Source: Mycobacterium sp. Marseille-P9652 (lineage in GTDB: Bacteria; Actinomycetota; Actinomycetes; Mycobacteriales; Mycobacteriaceae). Taken from it: 64,000 nucleotides of DNA. The translations under genes and the position numbers were made by a program. Position 1 is the stretch's first letter; each line of letters opens with the position of its first letter. The notes under the pieces are model-generated. The model saw nothing but the letters and a program-made list of their open reading frames with translations, had not been told where the DNA came from and did not search any database. Shown here in pieces: positions 36,292-45,100 of the stretch. Location of the stretch: contig NZ_CACRUY010000001.1 of the NCBI RefSeq assembly GCF_902652685.1, positions 248,001 through 312,000 of the forward strand, in the 5' to 3' direction.

Positions 36292-38085
36292 GTGCCCACT
36301 CACGCCAGCTCGAGGATCTCCAAAGTGCTCGTCGCCAACCGGGGCGAGATCGCTGTCCGGGTGATCCGCGCGGCCCGCGACGCGGGGCTGCCAAGCGTGG
36401 CGGTGTACGCCGAGCCCGACGCCGACGCGCCGCACGTGCGCCTCGCCGACGAGGCCTTCGCCCTGGGGGGTCAGACGTCCGCCGAGTCGTACCTGGACTT
36501 CGCGAAGCTCCTGGACGCGGCCGAGAAGTCCGGCGCGAACGCGATCCACCCGGGCTACGGCTTCCTGAGCGAGAACGCCGACTTCGCCCAGGCGGTCATC
36601 GACGCCGGCCTGATCTGGATCGGGCCGAGCCCGCAGTCGATCCGCGACCTGGGTGACAAGGTCACCGCCCGGCACATCGCCGCCCGCGCGCAGGCCCCGC
36701 TGGTGCCCGGCACCCCGGACCCGGTGAAGGACGCCGCCGAGGTGGTGGCGTTCGCCGAGGAGTACGGCGTGCCGGTCGCCATCAAGGCCGCGTTCGGCGG
36801 CGGCGGCAAGGGCATGAAGGTCGCCCGCACCATCGAGGAGATCCCCGAGCTGTACGAGTCGGCCGTCCGCGAGGCGACGGCCGCGTTCGGCCGCGGCGAG
36901 TGCTTCGTCGAGCGCTACCTCGACAAGCCGCGCCACGTCGAGGCGCAGGTGATCGCCGACCAGCACGGCAACGTCGTCGTCGCCGGCACCCGCGACTGCT
37001 CGCTGCAGCGCCGTTTCCAGAAGCTGGTCGAGGAGGCGCCGGCGCCGTTCCTCACCGACGCGCAGCGCAAGGAGATCCACGAGTCGGCCAAGCGGATCTG
37101 CAAGGAGGCGCACTACTACGGCGCCGGGACCGTCGAATACCTCGTCGGCCAGGACGGGCTCATCTCGTTCCTGGAGGTCAACACCCGCCTGCAGGTCGAG
37201 CACCCGGTTACCGAGGAGACCGCCGGCATCGACCTGGTGCTCCAGCAGTTCAAGATCGCCAACGGCGAGAAGCTCGACATCACCGAGGACCCCACGCCGC
37301 GCGGGCACGCCATCGAGTTCCGGATCAACGGCGAGGACGCCGGCCGCAACTTCCTGCCGGCCCCCGGCCCGGTCACCAAGTTCCACCCGCCGGCCGGCCC
37401 GGGCGTCCGGCTGGACTCCGGCGTCGAGACGGGCTCGGTGATCGGCGGCCAGTTCGACTCGATGCTGGCCAAGCTCATCGTGTACGGCGCCGACCGCAAC
37501 GAGGCGCTGGCCCGCGACCGCCGGGCGCTCGACGAGTTCGAGGTCGAGGGCCTGGCCACGGTCATCCCGTTCCACCGCGCCGTCGTCTCCGACCCGGCGT
37601 TCATCGGCGACGAGAACCGCTTCACGGTGCACACCCGCTGGATCGAGACCGAATGGAACAACACCGTCGAGCCGTTCACCGCCGGCGAACCGCTCGACGA
37701 GGACGACAACCGGCCCCGCCAGAAGGTGGTGGTCGAGGTCGACGGCCGCCGCCTCGAGGTCTCGCTGCCCGGCGACCTCGCCCTCACCAACGGCTCTGCC
37801 GATCCGGCCGGCGTCATCCGCAAGAAGCCGAAGCCGCGCAAGCGCGGGTCCCACTCCGGGGCGGCGGCCTCCGGTGACGCGGTGACCGCCCCCATGCAGG
37901 GCACCGTGGTCAAGGTCGCGGTCGAGGAGGGCCAGGAGGTCACCGCGGGCGACCTCGTGGTGGTGCTCGAGGCGATGAAGATGGAGAACCCGGTGACCGC
38001 CCACAAGGACGGCACGATCACCGGCCTCGCGGTCGAGGCGGGCGCCGCGATCACCCAGGGCACGGTGCTCGCGGAAATTAAGTAA
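36292..38085 (+). CDS. accA3: Acyl-CoA carboxylase alpha subunit AccA3 (biotin carboxylase + BCCP)
   Basis: Biotin carboxylase fused to a biotin carrier domain, shared by several mycobacterial acyl-CoA carboxylases. The 597-residue protein has the N-terminal [20 protein letters not shown], the ATP-grasp loop [34 protein letters not shown] and [18 protein letters not shown]. The C-terminal carrier domain contains [13 protein letters not shown], where the Lys of AMKM is biotinylated by BirA. The GTG start has an AGGAGG ribosome site 5 nt upstream. Counterpart: Rv3285. Confidence 0.96.
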   Translation: MPTHASSRISKVLVANRGEIAVRVIRAARDAGLPSVAVYAEPDADAPHVRLADEAFALGGQTSAESYLDFAKLLDAAEKSGANAIHPGYGFLSENADFAQAVIDAGLIWIGPSPQSIRDLGDKVTARHIAARAQAPLVPGTPDPVKDAAEVVAFAEEYGVPVAIKAAFGGGGKGMKVARTIEEIPELYESAVREATAAFGRGECFVERYLDKPRHVEAQVIADQHGNVVVAGTRDCSLQRRFQKLVEEAPAPFLTDAQRKEIHESAKRICKEAHYYGAGTVEYLVGQDGLISFLEVNTRLQVEHPVTEETAGIDLVLQQFKIANGEKLDITEDPTPRGHAIEFRINGEDAGRNFLPAPGPVTKFHPPAGPGVRLDSGVETGSVIGGQFDSMLAKLIVYGADRNEALARDRRALDEFEVEGLATVIPFHRAVVSDPAFIGDENRFTVHTRWIETEWNNTVEPFTAGEPLDEDDNRPRQKVVVEVDGRRLEVSLPGDLALTNGSADPAGVIRKKPKPRKRGSHSGAAASGDAVTAPMQGTVVKVAVEEGQEVTAGDLVVVLEAMKMENPVTAHKDGTITGLAVEAGAAITQGTVLAEIK

Positions 38086-38182
38086 CTGACCTTGGGAAAC
38101 GCTGGAATTGTTGTCGGCCCGAGCCACCGCGAGTAGGGTTCGGGGCAGGTTGAGTTCACAGCCATCCGGATAACGTCAGGAC

Positions 38183-38204
38183 GCGGGGCAGGTGAACGCC
38201 CCGC
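38183..38204 (+). terminator. Candidate hairpin terminator after accA3
   Basis: GCGGGGC (38183-38189) and GCCCCGC (38198-38204) form a perfect 7-bp stem with an 8-nt loop, 97 bp after the accA3 stop. There is no T-run, so it is at best an L-shaped mycobacterial-type terminator. Confidence 0.35.
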
Positions 38205-38268
38205 CTTCGGCGCCATATGCGCCCGGCGTCATCCACAGCACACCCTCCTCTACTGATGGAGACGGACA

Positions 38269-38688
38269 ATGTCTGTGGCTCAATCGTGGCAACACAGCCG
38301 CACGGCCCTCTTCAGCGCTCGCTGGGACCCGTCGGCCACCCTCATCACCGTGGACGGCGAACTCGACGCCGCCAACGCCGACGAGCTCGCCGGTTACGTG
38401 CAGCACAGCGCCAGCCGCGGCCGCCGGGTGATCCTGGACCTGCGCGGCTTGGACTTCATCGGCACGGCCGGCTTCTCGGCGCTGCACCGGATCAACGTCG
38501 TGTGCTCGGGCGCCCAGGTGGAGTGGGCGATGGTGCCCAGCCCCGCGGTGGCCCGGCTGCTGCGCATCTGCGATCCCGACGGCACCCTGCCGGTGACCAG
38601 CCCGGCGCAGGAGCCGCTGGTGCCCGCCGACCGGGCGACGCCGGCGCGGCCGGAAGACCTACTCCAGCTGGTCGCGCAGCCGCGCTAG
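38269..38688 (+). CDS. STAS-domain anti-anti-sigma factor
   Basis: A 139-residue STAS protein. Segments TLITVDGELDAANADEL and VILDLRGLDFIGTAGFSALHRI are the conserved strand and phospho-loop. The usual D-S-S/T-G is G-T-A-G here, making Thr66 the best candidate acceptor, as in several mycobacterial STAS proteins. A Pro-rich tail follows. The ATG has GGAG upstream. Its last 30 bp overlap the convergent sigF. Such proteins bind RsbW-type anti-sigma factors when unphosphorylated, so SigF-RsbW next door is the likely target; this link is inference. Confidence 0.88.
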   Translation: MSVAQSWQHSRTALFSARWDPSATLITVDGELDAANADELAGYVQHSASRGRRVILDLRGLDFIGTAGFSALHRINVVCSGAQVEWAMVPSPAVARLLRICDPDGTLPVTSPAQEPLVPADRATPARPEDLLQLVAQPR

Positions 38689-39447
38689 CGACTTCGCCAG
38701 CAGCCGGGAGACGTGCATCTGCGAGATGCCGACCCGCTCGGCGATCTGCGTCTGGGTCATCGACTCGAAGAACCTGAGCACGAGGACCGTTCGCTCCCGC
38801 TCGGGGAGCGCCTCGAGCATGGGGCGCAGCGCCTCGCGGTCCTCGATCCGGTCGAGTCCGGTGTCCACGTCGCCCAGGGTGTCGGCGATGGCGCGCGCCT
38901 CGTCGTCGTCGCCGCCGCCCCCGCTGTCGATGGACAGGGTGTTGTAGGAGCTCCCCGCCACCAGGCCCTCGACCACCTCGGCGCGGTCCATGCCCAGCTC
39001 CGCGGCGAGTTCGGTGGCGGTGGGGGCCCGCCCGAGCCGCTGGGAGAGCTCGGCGGTCGCGGTGCCGAGCCGCAGGTGCAGTTCCTTGAGTCGCCGCGGG
39101 ACCTTGACCGACCAGCTGTTGTCGCGGAAGTGGCGACGGACCTCGCCCATGATCGTGGGCACGGCGAACGAGACGAAGTCGGTGCCGGCCTGCACGTCGA
39201 AGCGGACCACCGCGTTGACCAGTCCCACCCGCGCCACCTGGACCAGGTCGTCGCGCGGTTCGCCGCGGCCCTCGAAGCGCCGGGCGATGTGGTCGGCCAG
39301 CGGCAGGCAGCGCTCGACGATCTTGTCCCGTTGACGCTGGAATTCCGACGAGTCGGCCGGAACCGAGGCCAGCTCGCGGAACATGTCCGGGACATCGGCA
39401 TACTCGTTCGGCCGGGAGACCGAACCGCCGGCAGCTCTCGCTGTCAC
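38659..39447 (-). CDS. sigF: Alternative sigma factor SigF
   Basis: Group III (sigma-B/F-like) sigma factor for stress and stationary-phase genes. The 262-residue protein shows region 2 (LADHIARRFEGRGEPRDDLV, VPTIMGEVRRHFRDNSWSV), region 3 (ELSQRLGRAPTATELAAELG) and the region 4 helix-turn-helix (MTQTQIAERVGISQMHVSRLL). The GTG start overlaps the rsbW stop by 4 nt, coupling sigma to anti-sigma synthesis. Counterpart: Rv3286c. Confidence 0.95.
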   Translation of the reverse strand: MTARAAGGSVSRPNEYADVPDMFRELASVPADSSEFQRQRDKIVERCLPLADHIARRFEGRGEPRDDLVQVARVGLVNAVVRFDVQAGTDFVSFAVPTIMGEVRRHFRDNSWSVKVPRRLKELHLRLGTATAELSQRLGRAPTATELAAELGMDRAEVVEGLVAGSSYNTLSIDSGGGGDDDEARAIADTLGDVDTGLDRIEDREALRPMLEALPERERTVLVLRFFESMTQTQIAERVGISQMHVSRLLAKSLARLRDQLE

Positions 39448-39881
39448 CTGCTGGAGGCCGCCCGTCGCGCCGTCAATTTGATGCCGAATACGCTGCCGCT
39501 CTCATTGGGCTCGCGGCCGTCGTGGAATGTCTGGACGTCGTCGGCCAGCGACGTGAGGACGTGCCAGCTGAAGCTGCCCGGCGCGACCACGTCGTGGGTG
39601 TCGCATGCCGCCGAAGCTTCGACGACGAGCTCGTCCTCGTGCGGGTCCACCACGACCACCAGCGTGGCGTCCGGGGTGGCCGAGCGGATCAGCCGGGTGC
39701 AGACCTCGTCGACGGCGAGCCGCAGATCGGCGACCGCGTCGAAGTCGAGGTCCTCGAAGGTGCCGATGGCGCCGACCAGCGTGCGCAGCATCGCCAGGTT
39801 CTCCAAGCGTGCCGCGACATGCAGTTCGACGGCGCGATGGCCCCGTTGACGCTTGTTGGCGCGCGATCCCGCATCGTTCAT
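39444..39881 (-). CDS. rsbW: Anti-sigma-F factor RsbW (UsfX)
   Basis: Serine-kinase-type (HATPase) anti-sigma factor that sequesters SigF. The 145-residue product starts MNDAGSRANKRQRG. The core HVAARLENLAMLRTLVGAIG, LRLAVDEVCTRLIRS and ACDTHDVVAPGSFSWHVLTSLADDV is nearly that of the M. tuberculosis protein as remembered, which also has 145 residues. The Asn of the canonical N-box (ExxxN) is not seen in DEVCTRL, so kinase activity is uncertain. The ATG at 39881 has GGGAG upstream; an in-frame start at 39962 is possible. Counterpart: Rv3287c. Confidence 0.94.
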   Translation of the reverse strand: MNDAGSRANKRQRGHRAVELHVAARLENLAMLRTLVGAIGTFEDLDFDAVADLRLAVDEVCTRLIRSATPDATLVVVVDPHEDELVVEASAACDTHDVVAPGSFSWHVLTSLADDVQTFHDGREPNESGSVFGIKLTARRAASSR

Positions 39882-40063
39882 CTGGTCTCCCGGCAACGTT
39901 TGACTGACCCTACTACTGCTCTGCAACTCGCCGTGGACCGTAGGCTCCAATCGGTTGGTCATGACGGCCGCTTCCGCGCCGGCGCGCCCCGAAAACCATC
40001 GGGGGTCACGCTGGTCATATGGCTCGTTCCCGCGTCACGGCACTCATCATGGTCTAGACCTAG

Positions 40064-40088
40064 TACCCAAATGATCCTCCGAATAACC
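40064..40088 (-). promoter_or_regulatory. SigF-type promoter upstream of rsbW-sigF
   Basis: On the minus strand GGTTA (40084-40088), a 15-bp spacer and GGGTA (40064-40068) match the mycobacterial SigF consensus GGTTT-N15-17-GGGTA with one mismatch. It points toward rsbW-sigF, fitting autoregulation of the operon. Confidence 0.6.
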
Positions 40089-40126
40089 CCTCCAGAAAGT
40101 CGCTTAACAGTTGTTGGCCGGCGGCT

Positions 40127-40132
40127 TACAAT
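40127..40132 (+). promoter_or_regulatory. Candidate -10 element (TACAAT), leaderless type, for the 4-TM protein gene
   Basis: TACAAT is followed by 7 nt and the ATG at 40140. It is divergent from the SigF-type promoter. Confidence 0.5.
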
Positions 40133-40139
40133 CGGCAGC

Positions 40140-40526
40140 ATGAAGCAAGCTCTGCTTCGAGCAGTTGCGCTTCTGGTCTGGTGGACGATCGGGCTGCTGG
40201 TGGCGGCCCGGGTGGTTCCCAACGTCTCGGTGTCGGTGGCCGGCGTCGTCGCCGCCGTGGTCCTGTTCTCACTGGCGCAAGCCGGTCTGTCGCTCTGGAT
40301 AGTCAAGCTGCCCCACGCCTACGCATCGCTGTTACTCGGGGCGGTCGGGCTGGCGCTGACCCTCGCCGCGTTGATCGTTTCGTCGGGCATCACCCACGGG
40401 ATCAACATCGCAGGCGTCGAATCCTGGATCGCCACAACGGTTTTGGTGTGGCTTATCACCACCATCGGGGCGATTTCACTGCCCGACGTGCTCGATCGCG
40501 ATCCGGCTCGGCTCGATGTGACCTGA
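40140..40526 (+). CDS. Small four-helix membrane protein (Phage_holin_4_2 / PF04020-like)
   Basis: A 128-residue membrane protein with four hydrophobic helices (LLRAVALLVWWTIGLLVAAR, VAAVVLFSLAQAGLSLWIV, LGAVGLALTLAALIVSSG, SWIATTVLVWLITTIGAISL) separated by short loops. The arrangement and the VVPNVSVS loop recall the PF04020 family; despite its name this is a widespread housekeeping-type membrane family, not evidence of a phage. Function unknown. UsfY follows 37 bp downstream on the same strand, so the two are probably co-transcribed, divergently from rsbW-sigF. Confidence 0.7.
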   Translation: MKQALLRAVALLVWWTIGLLVAARVVPNVSVSVAGVVAAVVLFSLAQAGLSLWIVKLPHAYASLLLGAVGLALTLAALIVSSGITHGINIAGVESWIATTVLVWLITTIGAISLPDVLDRDPARLDVT

Positions 40527-40563
40527 TCGACGAAAAGGGCATCGACGGAAGGAGGGTGAAGCC

Positions 40564-40917
40564 ATGGGCAGCAGGCATCGAGACCCGACGGATCATTTCC
40601 GGACGGTACTGCCGCACGCCGGCATCACGATGAAGGACAACCTGTACTGGCCCGGCTTCATCCTGCTTGCCGTCGCGGTGTCCGGGATGATCGGCGCGAC
40701 GGTCACCGCCGCGTACCGGCACTACGAATGGCTTGCCACGACGACACTGGTGGCCGTGCTCGGAACGATCGCGGCAGCGATGTGGTTCGTCGTGGAGACC
40801 CGCCGCGTGCGCCGCATCGACGACCGGTGGTCCATCGCCGATGACACCGACAGCGCACTGTACCGGCGCGCAGCCACGCCCGACCCGACCCGAACCATCA
40901 GCGGTTCGGCGGGTTAG
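40564..40917 (+). CDS. usfY: UsfY-like membrane protein
   Basis: A 117-residue protein with two membrane helices (YWPGFILLAVAVSGMIGATV and WLATTTLVAVLGTIAAAMWF). It resembles UsfY (Rv3288c), encoded upstream of usfX-sigF in M. tuberculosis: shared features are an N-terminal RDPTDHFRT, a WPG before the first helix and E-x-RR-x-R-x-I-x-DRW after the second (ETRRVRRIDDRW). An excellent GAAGGAGGG ribosome site precedes the ATG. Role unknown; location and name tie it to the SigF locus. Here it is divergent from rsbW. Confidence 0.75.
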   Translation: MGSRHRDPTDHFRTVLPHAGITMKDNLYWPGFILLAVAVSGMIGATVTAAYRHYEWLATTTLVAVLGTIAAAMWFVVETRRVRRIDDRWSIADDTDSALYRRAATPDPTRTISGSAG

Positions 40918-40929
40918 CCGGCTCAGTCC

Positions 40930-41313
40930 CTACAGCGCGAGCACCGGCCCGGCGATCGGGCCGACGCCCAGCGAGACCGTCAGCACCGTCAGCGTCAGGA
41001 GAAACCACCCGGCGCCATGCCACGCCCACCAGGTGCCCTCGGCCTTCCACACCCGGTAGGTGCGGAGGAACGCCCAGATCCCCGCCGCGAACAGGATGAG
41101 CGGGCTGCCCAGGGCGAGCATGGTGCGCTGCGGGGCGCCGCAGGCCACCGTGTCGACGCTGGTTCCCGGGCAGGTGCTGACCCAGAGGGCGGCCAGGATC
41201 AGGAAGCCGAGGCCGGCGACCGCGGCCAGGACGGCGAACCGGATGGCCGCGTGGACCTCGCGATCGTCCTCACCAAGACGGTCGCCGTGCGATCGCTCGT
41301 CTGCCCTGTGCAT
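40930..41313 (-). CDS. Small transmembrane protein (Rv3289c-like by position)
   Basis: A 127-residue membrane protein with three to four hydrophobic helices (AIRFAVLAAVAGLGFLILAA, TMLALGSPLILFAAGIWAFL, AGWFLLTLTVLTVSLGVG) and a loop with two Cys (STCPGTSVDTVACGAP) that may form a disulfide outside the membrane. The N-terminal ~20 residues are charged. The ATG at 41313 has a GAGGGG site 6 nt upstream. Convergent with usfY. Function unknown. Confidence 0.75.
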   Translation of the reverse strand: MHRADERSHGDRLGEDDREVHAAIRFAVLAAVAGLGFLILAALWVSTCPGTSVDTVACGAPQRTMLALGSPLILFAAGIWAFLRTYRVWKAEGTWWAWHGAGWFLLTLTVLTVSLGVGPIAGPVLAL

Positions 41314-41485
41314 CGGTACCCCTCACGTCCGCCAACCCGCCCCATTCGGGCCGCTCCCCGGATTCATCGCTCGCCGGGCCGCTTTGGTTACCGCGCCTGC
41401 ACCGGCGGGCCGCACATTTCGCAGCGCATACCCCGCGGCCAAACCCGATAAACGCGTCGGCGAAGTGCGGGTTTACCTGCATGAG

Positions 41486-41491
41486 TAGTAT
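41486..41491 (+). promoter_or_regulatory. Candidate -10 element (TAGTAT), leaderless type, for the TetR-lhr operon
   Basis: TAGTAT is followed by exactly 7 nt and the ATG at 41499. Confidence 0.55.
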
Positions 41492-41498
41492 CTGACAC

Positions 41499-42164
41499 AT
41501 GCCGACAGCCAGGAGGCGGTTATCCCCCGAGGATCGACGCGCCGAGCTGCTCGCTCTGGGGGCAGAAGTTTTCGGGAAGCGACCGTACGACGAGGTCCGC
41601 ATCGACGAGATCGCCGAGCGCGCCGGGGTGTCCCGCGCGCTCATGTACCACTACTTCCCCGACAAGCGCGCCTTCTTCGCGGCGGTGGTCAAGGACGAGG
41701 CCGACCGCCTGTTCGAGGCCACCAACAACCCGCCGCCCGCGGGCCTCACGATGTTCGAGGAAATCCGCATGGGCGTGCTGGCCTACATGGCCTATCACCA
41801 GTCGAACCCGGAAGCCGCGTGGGCGGCCTACGTCGGTCTCGGCCGGTCGGATCCGGTCCTGCTCGGGATCGACGAAGAGGCCAAGAACCGCCAGATGGAA
41901 CACATCATGTCGCGCATCCACGAGGTGGTCAGCGGCATGGAGGACAACCGGGCTCTGCAGCCCGTCGTCGAGCGCGACCTGCGGGTGATCCTGCAAGGCT
42001 GGCTGTCGTTCACCTTCGAGATCTGCCGGCAGCGGATCATCGACCCGACCACCGACGCCGACCGGCTCGCCGACGCCTGCGCGCACGCGCTCCTGGACGC
42101 CATCTCCCGGGTACCGGAGATCCCGGAGGAGCTGGCGCACGCGATGGCCACCGCGCGGTTGTGA
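41499..42164 (+). CDS. TetR/AcrR family transcriptional regulator
   Basis: A 221-residue repressor-type protein (Rv3295 counterpart). The DNA-binding domain lies at residues ~10-60: RRAELLALGAEVFGKRPYDEV, then the helix-turn-helix IDEIAERAGVSRALMYHYFPDKRAFF. The C-terminal ligand-binding part is hydrophobic and Ala/Leu-rich. The lhr gene starts 32 bp downstream on the same strand, so it may be co-transcribed and regulate the DNA-repair genes lhr-nei or itself. The ligand is unknown. Confidence 0.92.
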   Translation: MPTARRRLSPEDRRAELLALGAEVFGKRPYDEVRIDEIAERAGVSRALMYHYFPDKRAFFAAVVKDEADRLFEATNNPPPAGLTMFEEIRMGVLAYMAYHQSNPEAAWAAYVGLGRSDPVLLGIDEEAKNRQMEHIMSRIHEVVSGMEDNRALQPVVERDLRVILQGWLSFTFEICRQRIIDPTTDADRLADACAHALLDAISRVPEIPEELAHAMATARL

Positions 42165-42196
42165 TTCCTGTCGGTGCCGCTTGGCACCATGGTTAG

Positions 42197-45100
42197 GTGA
42201 GCACTACCGACCCGTTAACCCGGTTCAGCCCGGTCACCCGTGAGTGGTTCGCCAGCACCTTCGCCGCGCCGACCACAGCCCAGGAGCATGCCTGGGATGC
42301 GATCGCCGACGGTCACAACACGCTGGTGATCGCGCCGACCGGATCCGGCAAGACGCTGGCGGCGTTCCTGTGGGCCCTGGACAGCCTTTCCGGCGCGGCC
42401 GACCGGCCGGCCGGCACCCGCGTGCTCTATGTGTCCCCGCTCAAGGCGCTCGCGGTCGACGTCGAGCGCAACCTGCGCACGCCCCTGGCGGGCCTCACCC
42501 GCGTCGCCGAGCGCCGCGGCGTGCGGCCTCCGGCGATCAGCGTCGGGGTCCGCTCCGGCGACACGCCGCCCGCCGAGCGCCGGGCGCTCATCGCGCGGCC
42601 GCCCGACGTGCTGATCACCACCCCCGAGTCGCTGTTCCTCATGCTCACCTCCGCCGCGCGCGACACGCTCGCCGGCGTGCAGACCGTGATCGTCGACGAG
42701 ATCCACGCGATCGCCGCCGGCAAGCGCGGCGCCCACCTGGCCCTGTCGCTCGAGCGGCTCGACGAACTGCGGGGCGGGCGCCCCGCCCAGCGCATCGGGC
42801 TGTCCGCGACCGTCCGCCCGCCCGAGGAACTCGCCCGGTTCCTGTCCGGGCAGCAGCCGACCACCATCGTCGCGCCGCAGTCCGCCAAGACGATCGACCT
42901 CGCGGTGCAGGTGCCGGTGCCCGACATGGCCAACCTCGCCGACAACAGCATCTGGCCGGACGTCGAGGCGCGGCTCGTCGACCTGATCGAGGCGCACAAC
43001 TCCACGATCGTGTTCGCCAACTCCCGCCGCCTGGCCGAGCGGCTGACCGCCCGCCTCAACGAGATCCACGCCGAACGCAACGGCGCCGGGCCCGAGACGG
43101 ACACCAACCCCAAGGTCGCCGGCGGCGCGCCGGCCCACCTCATGGGCTCGGGCCAGACCTACGGCGCCGAGCCGATCCTCGCGCGCGCCCACCACGGCTC
43201 GGTCAGCAAGGAGCAGCGCGCCATCGTCGAGGACGATCTCAAGCGCGGCCTGCTCAAGGCGGTGGTGGCCACGTCCAGCCTGGAGCTGGGGATCGACATG
43301 GGCGCGGTCGACCTGGTGATCCAGGTCGAGGCGCCGCCCTCGGTGGCCAGCGGGCTGCAGCGCATCGGCCGGGCGGGCCACCAGGTCGGCGAGGTCTCCC
43401 AGGGGGTGCTGTTCCCCAAGCACCGCACCGACCTGATCGGCTGCGCGGTGACCGTCCAGCGCATGCTGGCCGGCCAGATCGAGACCATGCGCGTGCCGGC
43501 CAACCCGCTCGACATCCTCGCGCAGCACACCGTCGCGGCGGCCGCGCTCGAGCCGCTCGACGCCGACCGCTGGTTCGACACCGTGCGCCGCAGCGCCCCG
43601 TTCGCGACGCTGCCGCGCAGCGTGTACGAGGCCACCCTGGACCTGCTGAGCGGCAAGTACCCGTCCACCGACTTCGCCGAGCTGCGCCCGCGGCTGGTCT
43701 ACGACCGCGACACCGGCACGCTCACCGCGCGCCCCGGCGCGCAGCGGCTCGCCGTCACCTCCGGCGGCGCCATCCCCGACCGCGGGCTGTTCACGGTGTA
43801 CCTGGCGACCGACTCCGAAAAGCCGTCGCGCGTGGGCGAACTCGACGAGGAGATGGTCTACGAGTCGCGGCCCGGTGACGTCATCTCGCTGGGCGCGACG
43901 AGCTGGCGGATCACCGAGATCACCCACGACCGGGTGCTGGTCATCCCCGCGCCGGGGCAGCCCGCGCGGCTGCCGTTCTGGCGCGGCGACGACGCCGGCC
44001 GCCCGGCCGAGCTGGGTGCGGCCCTGGGCGCCTTCACCGGCGAGCTGGCCGGGATGAAGCGGGAAGCATTCGACGCGCGCTGCGCCGCTTTGGGTTTCGA
44101 CGCCTACGCCACCGACAACCTGTGGCGTCTGCTCGACGAGCAGCGGACGGCCGCCGGGGTGGTGCCCACCGACACCACGCTGCTGGTGGAGCGGTTCCGC
44201 GACGAGCTGGGCGACTGGCGGGTGATCCTGCACTCGCCGTACGGGCTGCGCGTTCACGGCCCGCTGGCGCTGGCCGTCGGCCGACGGCTGCGCGAACGCT
44301 ACGGCATCGACGAGAAGCCCACCGCCTCCGACGACGGCATCGTGGTGCGGCTGCCCGACACGCTCGAGGAGACGCCGCCCGGTGCGGAGCTTTTCGTGTT
44401 CGACGCCGACGAGATCGACCCGGTGGTCACCGACGAGGTGGGCGGCTCGGCGCTGTTCGCGTCGCGGTTCCGCGAGTGCGCCGCCCGCGCCCTGCTGCTG
44501 CCGCGCCGGCACCCCGGCAAGCGCTCGCCGCTGTGGCAGCAGCGCCAGCGCGCGGCCCAACTGCTGGAGGTGGCCCGCCGCTACCCCGACTTCCCGGTGG
44601 TGCTGGAAACGATCCGCGAGTGCCTGCAGGACGTCTACGACGTCCCCGCCCTGGTCGAGCTGATGGCGGGCATCGCCTCGCGGCGGGTCCGGGTGCTCGA
44701 GGCCGAGACGGCGCGGCCGTCACCGTTCGCCGCCTCCCTGCTGTTCGGCTACGTCGGGGCGTTCATGTACGAGGGCGACTCCCCGCTGGCCGAGCGGCGG
44801 GCCGCGGCGCTCTCGCTGGACAGCACGCTGCTGGCCGAGCTGCTCGGCCGTGTCGAGTTGCGGGAGCTGCTCGACCCCGACATCATCGCCGCCACGAACC
44901 GGCAGCTCCAGCACCTGTCACCCGACCGTGCCGCCCGTGACGCCGAAGCGGTCGCCGACCTGCTGCGCCTTTTGGGCCCGCTGACCGAGGACGAGGTGGC
45001 CGCCCGGGCCGGCGGCGCCGATGTGGGCGGCTGGCTCGAGGGCCTGCGCGCCGCCCGCCGCGCGCTGACGGTGTCGTTCGCCGACCGCACCTGGTGGGTC

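Noticed and set aside
40140-40526. Phage holin / prophage remnant
   Set aside because: The PF04020-like family name mentions holin, but no other phage gene, integrase or attachment site is near; the context is the SigF locus.
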